A stretch of 64,000 bases of DNA. It comes from Paenarthrobacter nicotinovorans (GTDB lineage: Bacteria; Actinomycetota; Actinomycetes; Actinomycetales; Micrococcaceae). The stretch is from contig NZ_CP089293.1 in NCBI RefSeq assembly GCF_021919345.1, positions 2,046,001-2,110,000 of the forward strand, given 5' to 3'. Shown in pieces: positions 1-7,101 of the stretch. Numbering within the stretch: position 1 is the first letter of the stretch; each line of letters starts with the position of its first letter. Both the position numbers and the translations under genes were made by a program. The notes beneath the pieces are model-generated. The model was not told the origin of the DNA, searched no databases, and saw only the letters and a program-made list of their open reading frames with translations.

Positions 1-77
1 CCTGATACATAACCGTGGTGGTGGAACTGCACGGGCTTTCCTCACTTCTTTGTGGGCTGGTGGAATGACTTGGTGTT

Positions 78-106
78 CGATAATAGAACATGCTGTTCTA
101 TTATCG
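78..106. promoter_or_regulatory. Perfect 29-bp palindrome, operator candidate
   Basis: Two perfect 13-base arms (CGATAATAGAACA at 78-90 and its complement at 94-106) flank a TGC centre. It is AT-rich against a GC-rich background and has no T-run after it, so a dimeric repressor site is more likely than a terminator. The gene it controls could be the exonuclease downstream or an unseen gene left of the window. The first 214 bases otherwise hold no supportable gene. Confidence 0.6.
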
Positions 107-214
107 CTCGTTATATCGTAATGCGGGTCACAGTGCTCTTCAAGTCATCTGACGGAGAGCGCTGGAAGGAGACGGGTTCCTGTGGCTTTTGCCCGGGGCA
201 TGTCAGGATCAGGT

Positions 215-1150
215 ATGCCTCGACTGATGCTCCTGGACACAGCCTCCCTGTACTTCCGCGCCTTCTACGGTGTGCCTGATTCCATCCGGCGTTCGGACGG
301 GACTCCGGTCAACGCCGTGCGCGGCCTGATGGACATGATCGCCCGCCTCGTTACGGACTACGAGGCCACACACGTGGTGGCCTGTTGGGACAACGACTGG
401 CGTCCTCAATGGCGTGTTGACCTGATTCCCAGCTACAAGTCCCACCGTGTCGCGGAAATCGTTCCGAACGGCCCCGACGTCGAGGTCGTCCCGGATCCGC
501 TCGAAGCGCAGATCCCCATGATCCGCAAAGTACTGGAGCTCGCCGGGATAGCCGTGGTGGGCGCCGATGAGCATGAGGCTGATGACGTGGTGGGTACCTA
601 CGCCAGCCAGGCAGCGTTCCCCACTGACGTCGTGACCGGCGATCGCGACCTCTTCCAACTCGTCGATGACCAGCGCGGTGTACGGGTAATCTACACAGCG
701 CGCGGGATGAAGAACCTGGAATTGGTCACCGAGGTAGTAGTTGTCGGCAAATACAAGGTTCTGCCGCAGCAGTACGCAGACTTTGCCACCCTCCGCGGCG
801 ACGCTTCCGACGGGCTTCCCGGAGTGGCCGGCATCGGCGAAAAAACCGCAGCTGGTTTGCTCGGCGAGCACGGCACCCTGCAGGGGCTGCTGGAGGCGGC
901 AGAGGATCCCGACGGCGGTTTGTCGGCTTCCGTCCGCGCCAAACTGTCAGGTGCCGCGGACTACCTCAAGGTTGCGCCCGCCGTCGTCAATGTTGTCCGC
1001 GACCTGCAGCTGCCGTCCTTGGAGGAAGCGGGCGCGGAACTTTCACCTGTAGCGGGCGCTGCCCGCTCTGAGCTGGAGCAGCTGGCCAACGACTGGAACC
1101 TGGGTGGTTCCGTCAAAAGACTCCTCGATGCGCTGGACCGGGTCCGCTGA
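215..1150 (+). CDS. Stand-alone 5'-3' exonuclease (PolA N-terminal / flap nuclease family)
   Basis: The 311-residue protein matches the 5'-3' exonuclease domain found at the N terminus of DNA polymerase I, but has no polymerase domain. Visible landmarks are the N-terminal metal-site segment LLDTASLYFRAFYG, the acidic cluster DEHEADDVVGT near residue 120, VTGDRDLFQLV, and the helix-3-turn-helix region SDGLPGVAGIGEKTAAGLL. Family members cut 5' flaps and RNA primers. The ATG at 215 has AGGA six bases upstream; GTG at 182 (after AAGGAG) and ATG at 200 are alternatives. The full-length polA lies in the same window (37340), so this is a second, separate exonuclease. Its precise role in the cell is not clear from sequence. 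Confidence 0.88.
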   Translation: MPRLMLLDTASLYFRAFYGVPDSIRRSDGTPVNAVRGLMDMIARLVTDYEATHVVACWDNDWRPQWRVDLIPSYKSHRVAEIVPNGPDVEVVPDPLEAQIPMIRKVLELAGIAVVGADEHEADDVVGTYASQAAFPTDVVTGDRDLFQLVDDQRGVRVIYTARGMKNLELVTEVVVVGKYKVLPQQYADFATLRGDASDGLPGVAGIGEKTAAGLLGEHGTLQGLLEAAEDPDGGLSASVRAKLSGAADYLKVAPAVVNVVRDLQLPSLEEAGAELSPVAGAARSELEQLANDWNLGGSVKRLLDALDRVR

Positions 1151-1304
1151 CGTTACCGCCCGATAACCGAACCAACATGCATTCACAGCTTCGTCATAGG
1201 TACGGGACAGGATGGTCTGGGGTTGGCCCCTCATCGTGTTAGGAGGACGGCACATTGGACCGTCCCTCAGACAACACCCGTAGCAAGGGATTGAGGAGAG
1301 GCAT

Positions 1305-1862
1305 ATGTCGAAAACCAAGAGAATAACCCTGGGGGTCGCAGCCGGAGCGCTTGCGTTGGGTGCCGGATTGGGTGTGACCAGCCTCGCCACAGCAGCGACC
1401 ACGCCGACGCCGAGTGCTACATCTTCCGCTGATGCGACCACTCCATCGGACCAGGGTGGAAGGCCCGGCGGGCATGGACACGGACGGGACGGCGGCAAGA
1501 TTGCGTCCGAACTGGCAACCAAGCTGGGTGTGGACGAGACTAAAGTCTCCGACGCGCTGAAGGCCTTCCGCGAAGCGAACAAGCCCACCACCCCGCCTGC
1601 CGAGGGAACAGAGGGCACTAAGCCGGATCCCTCGGCCCGCGATGCCGCATTGGCGAAGTCCCTCGCTTCGGCGCTCGGCGTTGACGAAGCCAAGGTCACC
1701 ACGGCGTTGGAAGAGATCCGTTCTGAGGGGCAGGCCCAGCGTGCTGCCGCACTGAAAACCCGGCTCGACAAGGCCGTGACGGACGGAAAGCTGACGCAGG
1801 CAGAAGCCGACGCCGTAACCAAGGCCGTTGAGGCAGGCGTTATCGGAGGTGGCGGGCGCTAG
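1305..1862 (+). CDS. Secreted alanine-rich protein with two helical repeats, function unknown
   Basis: The 185-residue product starts with a classical signal peptide: KTKR, a hydrophobic stretch, then an A-x-A type site around residues 29-31. A Thr/Pro/Gly/His-rich linker follows. Two similar helical units come next, around KLGVDETKVSDALKAF and ALGVDEAKVTTALEEI, then a charged segment containing DGKLTQAEADAV. Such helical exported proteins are common in Actinobacteria without known function. It has a good ribosome site (GAGGAGAG) just before the ATG and its own terminator downstream, so it is probably monocistronic. No catalytic motif is visible. Confidence 0.7.
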   Translation: MSKTKRITLGVAAGALALGAGLGVTSLATAATTPTPSATSSADATTPSDQGGRPGGHGHGRDGGKIASELATKLGVDETKVSDALKAFREANKPTTPPAEGTEGTKPDPSARDAALAKSLASALGVDEAKVTTALEEIRSEGQAQRAAALKTRLDKAVTDGKLTQAEADAVTKAVEAGVIGGGGR

Positions 1863-1891
1863 TACGCCGTGACAAGCCCTTTTGTGGCACT

Positions 1892-1929
1892 AAAAGGGTC
1901 CCCTGGAGTTATCCGGGGGATCCTTTTTT
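1892..1929 (+). terminator. Rho-independent terminator after the secreted protein gene
   Basis: AAAAGGGTCCCCTGG pairs with CCGGGGGATCCTTTT around a short loop, allowing G-T wobbles, and a T-run follows. Confidence 0.85.
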
Positions 1930-2039
1930 CGTGCCGCTGGAAGTTTTTTTAGAACCCTTGTCGATTTGACCTCGCACCGTTCGACCTATGGGTGAGAAGG
2001 TCGAAGGGCGACCTTCCACAACATAGGAGATTGAGCCAA

Positions 2040-2459
2040 ATGGCAAAGTACATGTTGATCATGCGGGCAGACGACGATTCCTACGCCAAGTTCGAGAACA
2101 TCGACTTCAACGACATCCTCGAAGCCATGGGTAAATTCAATGACGAACTGATCCGGGCGGGAGTATTGCTGGCCGCCGAAGGTCTGGAGGATCCGAAGGA
2201 GACCGTAGTGGTTGATTTCACCGGCGAAACGCCCGTAGTCACTGATGGTCCTTACGGTGAAACAAAGGAGCTCTTCGGTGGCTTCTACATCCTTGATGTC
2301 GCATCCAAACAGGAAGCCGTCGAATGGGCCAAGAGGGCGCCCATGACAGCAGGCACCAAAACCGAAATCCGGCGCGTAACCAGCATCGACGAGTTCCCCC
2401 AGGACAACGAATGGATTCAAAAGGAACGTGCATGGCGCGAGCAGACCGGCCAACTCTGA
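2040..2459 (+). CDS. DGPF/YCII-domain protein, partner of ECF42 sigma factor
   Basis: This 139-residue protein carries the YCII-related fold with the diagnostic DGPF-type motif, here DGPYGETKELFGGFYIL, and a KAP-like end (EWAKRAP). DGPF proteins are conserved neighbours of group ECF42 sigma factors, and exactly such a sigma gene follows 37 bases downstream. The ATG at 2040 is preceded by TAGGAGA; an upstream in-frame start at 1992 is less likely. The biochemical role of DGPF proteins is unknown. Confidence 0.85.
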   Translation: MAKYMLIMRADDDSYAKFENIDFNDILEAMGKFNDELIRAGVLLAAEGLEDPKETVVVDFTGETPVVTDGPYGETKELFGGFYILDVASKQEAVEWAKRAPMTAGTKTEIRRVTSIDEFPQDNEWIQKERAWREQTGQL

Positions 2460-2496
2460 AACTCCGACCGGTTTTTCCCTGGAAGCGGCATCGCGC

Positions 2497-3750
2497 GTGA
2501 GCAGCAACGAGGCAAGGGCCGCCGTCGAGGCAGTGTGGCGGAGCGAATCTGCCCGCATCGTCGGCGCCCTTGCCCGCTATACGGGCGATTTCCCGCTGGC
2601 CGAGGACCTTGCCCAAGAAGCCCTCGCAGAAGCGATCGTGTCGTGGTCCGTCAAGGGTATTCCGTTGGAACCTGCGGGCTGGCTGCTGACTGCCGGACGA
2701 CGCCGGGCCATTGACACCTTCCGCCGACGTTCCGCTCAGGACGAAAAGTACGCGCTGTTGGCCCGCGAGCTGACTGAAGAGGCGGCAGGAGCGGACGCGC
2801 TGTTCACCACGGATGCGATAGATGACGACGTCCTGGCCTTGATGTTCATCTCCTGCCATCCGGTCCTCTCGAAGGAAGCGCGAATCGCCCTGACACTGAG
2901 GGTGGTTGGTGGCATGGGGTCCGATGAAATCGCCAAGGCGTTCCTGGTTCCGCTAGCTACCGTCCAGGCCCGCATCACCCGCGCCAAGAAGACCCTCGCG
3001 GCCGCCCATATACCGTTTGCCGTGCAGGAGCGCGACGAGATCCCCGAACGGCTTGGATCCGTGCTTCACGTCATCTACCTCATCTTCACTGAGGGGTCCT
3101 TCGCTTCTGCGGGGGACTCGTGGATGCGGACGGAACTCGCTGGCGAAGCACAGCGGCTGGCCCGGGTGCTTGTCCGGCTGGCGCCTGAACCCGAAGTATT
3201 CGGGCTACTCGCGCTGATGGAACTAACGGCCGCCCGATTCCCGGCGAGGATCGACGCGGCCGGGAACCCGGTACTCCTTGCCGACCAGGATCGACGGCGC
3301 TGGGACCAGTCAGCGATACGACGCGGCAGGGCGGCACTCGCGACTGCGGTGAGCACTGGACGGGGTCTTGGTACGTACGGGTTGCAGGCATCGATCGCCG
3401 AATGCCATGCCATCGCCCGCACTGCGGACGAGACAGATTGGCAACGCATTGTCGTCCTGTATGAAGCGCTGGGGCGGCTCACCGGGTCGCCTGTCGTTGA
3501 ACTCAATCGCGCGGTGGCCGTGGCCATGGCCGCAGGGCCGGCTGCCGGCCTGAAGCTCGTGGATTCGCTCGCAGCCAGGGGCGAGTTGGAAGGATCTCAC
3601 CTTCCGCCAACAGTGAAGGGAGAGTTGCTGGCACGGCTTGGGTGCTACGCAGACGCCGAAGAATCACTGAAACTGGCCCTCGACCGCTGCACGAACGCAG
3701 CCGAACGGACTGCCCTGGAGCGAAAGATCGCGCAACTCGGTAAGAGCTGA
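2497..3750 (+). CDS. ECF42-type RNA polymerase sigma factor with C-terminal TPR-like extension
   Basis: The first roughly 170 residues hold sigma-70 regions 2 and 4: RIVGALARYTGDFPLAEDLA, then GWLLTAGRRRAIDTFRR, then the helix-turn-helix around MGSDEIAKAFLVPLATVQ. The rest, about 245 residues, is a helical extension containing TEGSFAS and ELNRAVAVAMAAGP, typical of the ECF42 group, where it replaces an anti-sigma factor in controlling activity. The GTG at 2497 gives the family-like start EARAAVEAVWR; a GTG at 2428 would overlap the DGPF gene but its AAGGAA is too close to serve as a ribosome site. The gene is probably cotranscribed with the upstream DGPF gene. Confidence 0.88.
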   Translation: MSSNEARAAVEAVWRSESARIVGALARYTGDFPLAEDLAQEALAEAIVSWSVKGIPLEPAGWLLTAGRRRAIDTFRRRSAQDEKYALLARELTEEAAGADALFTTDAIDDDVLALMFISCHPVLSKEARIALTLRVVGGMGSDEIAKAFLVPLATVQARITRAKKTLAAAHIPFAVQERDEIPERLGSVLHVIYLIFTEGSFASAGDSWMRTELAGEAQRLARVLVRLAPEPEVFGLLALMELTAARFPARIDAAGNPVLLADQDRRRWDQSAIRRGRAALATAVSTGRGLGTYGLQASIAECHAIARTADETDWQRIVVLYEALGRLTGSPVVELNRAVAVAMAAGPAAGLKLVDSLAARGELEGSHLPPTVKGELLARLGCYADAEESLKLALDRCTNAAERTALERKIAQLGKS

Positions 3751-3822
3751 CCGAAGTCACGGGATTGATGAATCATTCCGTGTTGCCGGCCGACGCAGTC
3801 CCGGATTCTCAGGAGAATGAAA

Positions 3823-3903
3823 TTCCAGCCGGGTCTAGAGGCAGGGACGTCCCAGCCAGGTCTAATGCACGGCATAGTCACGTCTAATGCACGGCATAGT
3901 CAC
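3823..3903. repeat. Degenerate tandem repeats ending in an exact 22-bp duplication
   Basis: An exact direct repeat of 22 bp (begins GTCTAATGCACGG) occupies 3860-3881 and 3882-3903. Further left, CCAGCCGGGTCTA (3824-3836) and CCAGCCAGGTCTA (3852-3864) are degenerate earlier units, and GGGACGTCCC (3844-3853) is a palindrome between them. The second exact copy overlaps the stop codon of the DUF222-HNH gene. Confidence 0.85.
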
Positions 3904-5720
3904 GTCGTGTGATGGGCAGCATGCTGGTTTTCCCGCCCGGTGTCATGTTTGGGTGGTGTGTGGTGGTGGTTGCGTCGGGGTGTTTGGTGGGGGTCGATGT
4001 GGGGTGGGGGGATGAACCAGGGGACGCCGTTTTGGATGGTGATGCGCCAGTGTTCTTTGTGGATGAGGTGGTGGTGGTGGGAGCAGAGCAGGGTGGCGTT
4101 GTTTGTTCCTGTGGTGCCGCCTTGTGACCAGTAGGTGATGTGGTGGGCTTCGCACCAGGGTGCGGGGAGGGTGCAGTCGGGGAACGCGCAGCCGCCGTCG
4201 CGGGCGGTGATGGCTTTGCGGATGTGGGGTGGGAAGATCCGGGTGGTTCGGCCGATGTCGAGTATTTGGGAGTCGGTGCCGAGCAGGACGGGGAGGATGT
4301 CGGCGTCGCAGGCGATTTTGCGGATGGTGTTGGGGTGGATCGGGCCGGTGTAGGTCGCGGTGCCGGTACTGACAGTGTTCCGGGTGTTGGTGCTGGCAGT
4401 GTTCCGGGGGCCCGGCTGATGTGTCGCGTTGGGCTGCTTCGGGGTGTTGGTTTCTTTTGTGGCGCTCGTGGTGGTGTGGGTGAGGTGTTGGAAGAGGTCG
4501 TGGTGGTCGATGGTGACGGTGAGTTGGGGTCGGAGTCCGCCGTTGCTGGGCAGTTTCCCGGTGGTCATGGCTACGGCGCAGGCGCCGACGAGGCCGTCGA
4601 GGAGTTTCTGGGCGCGGGAGCGCCGGTCCAGCTGAGGGCCGGTGGTGCCGGTGCCGGTGGTGCCGGTGGTGTTGGTGAGTCGTGGGTTGGTGGCGGCGTT
4701 CATGGCGGTGGTGAGGGTTTCGTATTGTTCGGTGGTGGCGAAGATTTCCAGGTGGTGGAGTCCGTGGCGGCGTTGGCGGCGGAGGAACGCGCCTTGGACG
4801 TGGTGGAGGGCTTCTTCGGTGGGTTCGGGGCCGTTGTGGTCGATGTGGTCGATCCAGCGGTTGGCCATTGTGGTGACGAAGTCGGGGTCGGATTGTGTGG
4901 CGGTGGTGGTGAGGGCGTGTTCCATGCCGGTGAGGGTGTCCGGGTCGGTGAAGTGTTGGGCTTTGTCCAGGGCGGTGCTGATGATCGTCGCGGACCGGGA
5001 CGGGACCTGTCCGGTGTGGAGGGCGTCGGCGAGTCTTTGACGACGGGCCGGGATTTGCTGGCCGGTTATTCCGGCCCCGGGCAGGATCTCGTTCGCGAGG
5101 GCGAGCCGGCGCCGTGCTTCGCCGATCCCGATCCTCAACCGGGCTCGGAGGAACTCCGCTGCGTTCCGGTACCCATCATCCAAAACACTGCCACCACCAC
5201 CAGCACCACCACCATCAGCAGCAGCAGCCGGGACGGAGTCACCGCCACCGCCACCTTCTGACTCACCGGCGGGCTCGGTCCAGCCCGTCCGCCATTCCTG
5301 GGCGCCGGACGCCGGGGACTGTCCGGGCTGCTGTGCCGGCACCGCACGCTGCGCCTCGGTCCGGGTCCGCTCCACAGCCTGCGCCGCGACGACCTGCATG
5401 TACTCCAGCTGCCGAGACAGATCCTCTACCCGGCCCGCAAAATCAGCAGCCTCCCCAAAGCCAAACAACCGGGCATCGGCAGCGACCGAACCACACAGCT
5501 CGGCCAACGCCTCGGAAGCATCGTCAAGCAACCGTGCCTGTTCTGAGGGAGCACCTCCAGAGCCGGACGTGGGTCCGCAGCTGACAGGAAGCCTCTTACT
5601 GTTGTGATCGCTCGGGGACAAATCGCTGGAGCCTGATTGCCCGGATTGCGGATTCCCTGAACGGAAGGACACGTCGGACGGTTCGCCCGGCCGACTGAGA
5701 ACCTGCCCGTTTGTGTCCAT
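3900..5720 (-). CDS. DUF222 / 13E12-type protein with C-terminal HNH endonuclease domain
   Basis: The 606-residue product has a helical DUF222 core (residues about 180-380, containing LRARLRIGIGEARRRLALAN and ALHTGQVPSRSATIIS) and a C-terminal HNH module: DGGCAFPDCTLP, CEAHHITYW, NNATLLCSHHHHLIH. These give the paired Cys zinc site and the His-Asn-His catalytic residues. The family is highly multicopy in Arthrobacter and mycobacteria; its substrate is not known. Two low-complexity parts stand out: a Gly-rich linker (residues about 155-180) and a Thr/Asn/His-rich region before the HNH domain. Base skew of the coding strand switches from G-rich to C/A-rich inside the gene near 5110-5165. Tandem repeats overlap the stop codon. 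Confidence 0.85.
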   Translation of the reverse strand: MDTNGQVLSRPGEPSDVSFRSGNPQSGQSGSSDLSPSDHNSKRLPVSCGPTSGSGGAPSEQARLLDDASEALAELCGSVAADARLFGFGEAADFAGRVEDLSRQLEYMQVVAAQAVERTRTEAQRAVPAQQPGQSPASGAQEWRTGWTEPAGESEGGGGGDSVPAAAADGGGAGGGGSVLDDGYRNAAEFLRARLRIGIGEARRRLALANEILPGAGITGQQIPARRQRLADALHTGQVPSRSATIISTALDKAQHFTDPDTLTGMEHALTTTATQSDPDFVTTMANRWIDHIDHNGPEPTEEALHHVQGAFLRRQRRHGLHHLEIFATTEQYETLTTAMNAATNPRLTNTTGTTGTGTTGPQLDRRSRAQKLLDGLVGACAVAMTTGKLPSNGGLRPQLTVTIDHHDLFQHLTHTTTSATKETNTPKQPNATHQPGPRNTASTNTRNTVSTGTATYTGPIHPNTIRKIACDADILPVLLGTDSQILDIGRTTRIFPPHIRKAITARDGGCAFPDCTLPAPWCEAHHITYWSQGGTTGTNNATLLCSHHHHLIHKEHWRITIQNGVPWFIPPPHIDPHQTPRRNHHHTPPKHDTGRENQHAAHHTT

Positions 5721-5970
5721 GCAACGAGCCTGTCATGGCCCGACGCCGGCGATTAGCCCCCTCACGGGCTATGTGGAAAAGTCCGTGACTACGCCGGTCT
5801 TGGAAGCCGAAAATCCACCCATGCAGCTCCTGCTGACAGAGCCTCTAACGGCAACATCCTCATCATGCCGAGAGGGTTTCTGCCAGTACCCGTAACAGCA
5901 GTGACTGCTTACACTCAGCCAAAGCGTGTTAGATGGAAACATCCACTAAAGACAGACACGTTGGAGAAAC
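5721..5970. other. Intergenic region between HNH gene and alcohol dehydrogenase
   Basis: These 250 bases separate divergent genes. A small hairpin (TAGCCC 5754-5759 with GGGCTA 5766-5771) and the ribosome site GGAG just before 5971 are the only elements I can point to; no gene is supported here. Confidence 0.5.
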
Positions 5971-7014
5971 ATGCCTACCGCTTCCGCATTTGCCTCACCC
6001 TCGGCCACGGGCGACCTGACCCTGACCACCATTGAACGCCGCGAAGTTGGCCCGAACGACGTCCATATTGATATCAAGTTCGCGGGTATCTGCCACTCGG
6101 ACATCCACACCGTTCGCGGTGACTGGGGTCCCCAGCAGTACCCCTTGGTGCCGGGCCACGAAATCGCCGGCATCGTTACCGAGGTTGGCGCCGAGGTGAC
6201 CAAGCACAAGGTGGGCGACCGCGTCGGCGTCGGCTGCATGGTCAACTCCTGCAAGGAATGCAAGAACTGCCTGGCCGGCGAGGAACAGTATTGCCTGAAG
6301 GGCAACGTGGGCACCTATGGCGCGGTGGACCGCGACGGCACCATCACCCAGGGTGGCTACTCCAGCAACGTCGTGGTGAATGAGGACTTCGTGGTGACCA
6401 TTCCGGAAGGGCTGGACCTCGATGTTGCTGCTCCGTTGCTTTGCGCCGGTATCACCACCTTTTCGCCGCTGCATCACTGGGGCGCGGGTCCGGGCAAGAA
6501 GGTAGCGATTGTCGGGCTGGGCGGTCTCGGACACATGGGCGTCAAGATTGCCCACGCCATGGGTGCCGAGGTGACGGTTCTGTCGCAGTCCCTGAAGAAG
6601 ATGGAAGATGGCCTGCAGTTGGGCGCGGACCACTATTACGCGACCAGTGACCCCGCCACCTTCGAACAGCTTGCCGGTACGTTCGACCTGATCATCAACA
6701 CGGTCAGCGCTTCGATCGACATCAGCGCCTACCTCCAGTTGTTGACGCTCGACGGGACGCTCGTCAACGTCGGCGCGCCCGCTGAACCGCTCCCGGTGAA
6801 CGCCTTTGCCTTGATCGGCGGTCGCCGTCGTTTCGCCGGCTCCATGATCGGTGGCATCCGCGAAACGCAGGAGATGTTGAACTTCTGTGCCGAGCACGGC
6901 CTTGGTGCGGAGATCGAGGTCATTCCTGCCAGCAAGATCAATGACGCTTACGAACGAGTTCTCGCCTCGGACGTCCGCTACCGCTTCGTCATCGACGCCT
7001 CCACCATCGGCTAG
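5971..7014 (+). CDS. Zinc-dependent NAD(P) alcohol dehydrogenase (cinnamyl-alcohol/YahK type)
   Basis: This 347-residue medium-chain dehydrogenase shows the catalytic zinc ligand segment [15 protein letters not shown], the signature GHEIAGIV, the structural zinc cluster [15 protein letters not shown] (residues about 91-105) and the Rossmann motif [13 protein letters not shown] (residues about 177-189). It is expected to reduce or oxidise a broad range of aldehydes and alcohols in the cytoplasm, probably with NADP(H) as in YahK relatives. It has a GGAG ribosome site and its own strong terminator, so it is a single-gene unit. The physiological substrate cannot be read from sequence. Confidence 0.9.
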   Translation: MPTASAFASPSATGDLTLTTIERREVGPNDVHIDIKFAGICHSDIHTVRGDWGPQQYPLVPGHEIAGIVTEVGAEVTKHKVGDRVGVGCMVNSCKECKNCLAGEEQYCLKGNVGTYGAVDRDGTITQGGYSSNVVVNEDFVVTIPEGLDLDVAAPLLCAGITTFSPLHHWGAGPGKKVAIVGLGGLGHMGVKIAHAMGAEVTVLSQSLKKMEDGLQLGADHYYATSDPATFEQLAGTFDLIINTVSASIDISAYLQLLTLDGTLVNVGAPAEPLPVNAFALIGGRRRFAGSMIGGIRETQEMLNFCAEHGLGAEIEVIPASKINDAYERVLASDVRYRFVIDASTIG

Positions 7015-7026
7015 TCCGAATGTTTC

Positions 7027-7061
7027 GAAAGGCCGCGCCCTCCAAAGGGGCGCGGCCTTTC
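7027..7061 (+). terminator. Strong hairpin terminator after alcohol dehydrogenase
   Basis: GAAAGGCCGCGCCC pairs with GGGCGCGGCCTTTC around a short loop; a 14-15 bp GC-rich stem ending in TTTC directly downstream of the stop codon. Confidence 0.9.
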
Positions 7062-7089
7062 GGCTGCCGGGACGCCACCAAAAAGCAGC

Positions 7090-7095
7090 GACAAT
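7090..7095 (+). promoter_or_regulatory. -10 box for leaderless hrpB
   Basis: GACAAT lies six bases before GTG 7102, with no Shine-Dalgarno sequence. It marks GTG 7102 as the likely start, but is weaker than the TANNNT examples elsewhere. Confidence 0.45.
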
Positions 7096-7101
7096 GGTTT
7101 G

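Noticed and set aside
85..100. LexA box inside the palindrome before the exonuclease
   Set aside because: The half-sites GAAC and GTTC are five bases apart, whereas LexA sites need four; the flanking TC/GA bases also do not match.
4140..5261. Glycine/valine-rich plus-strand frame inside the HNH gene
   Set aside because: It is the complement of the DUF222-HNH gene, whose HNH motif proves the minus strand is coding.
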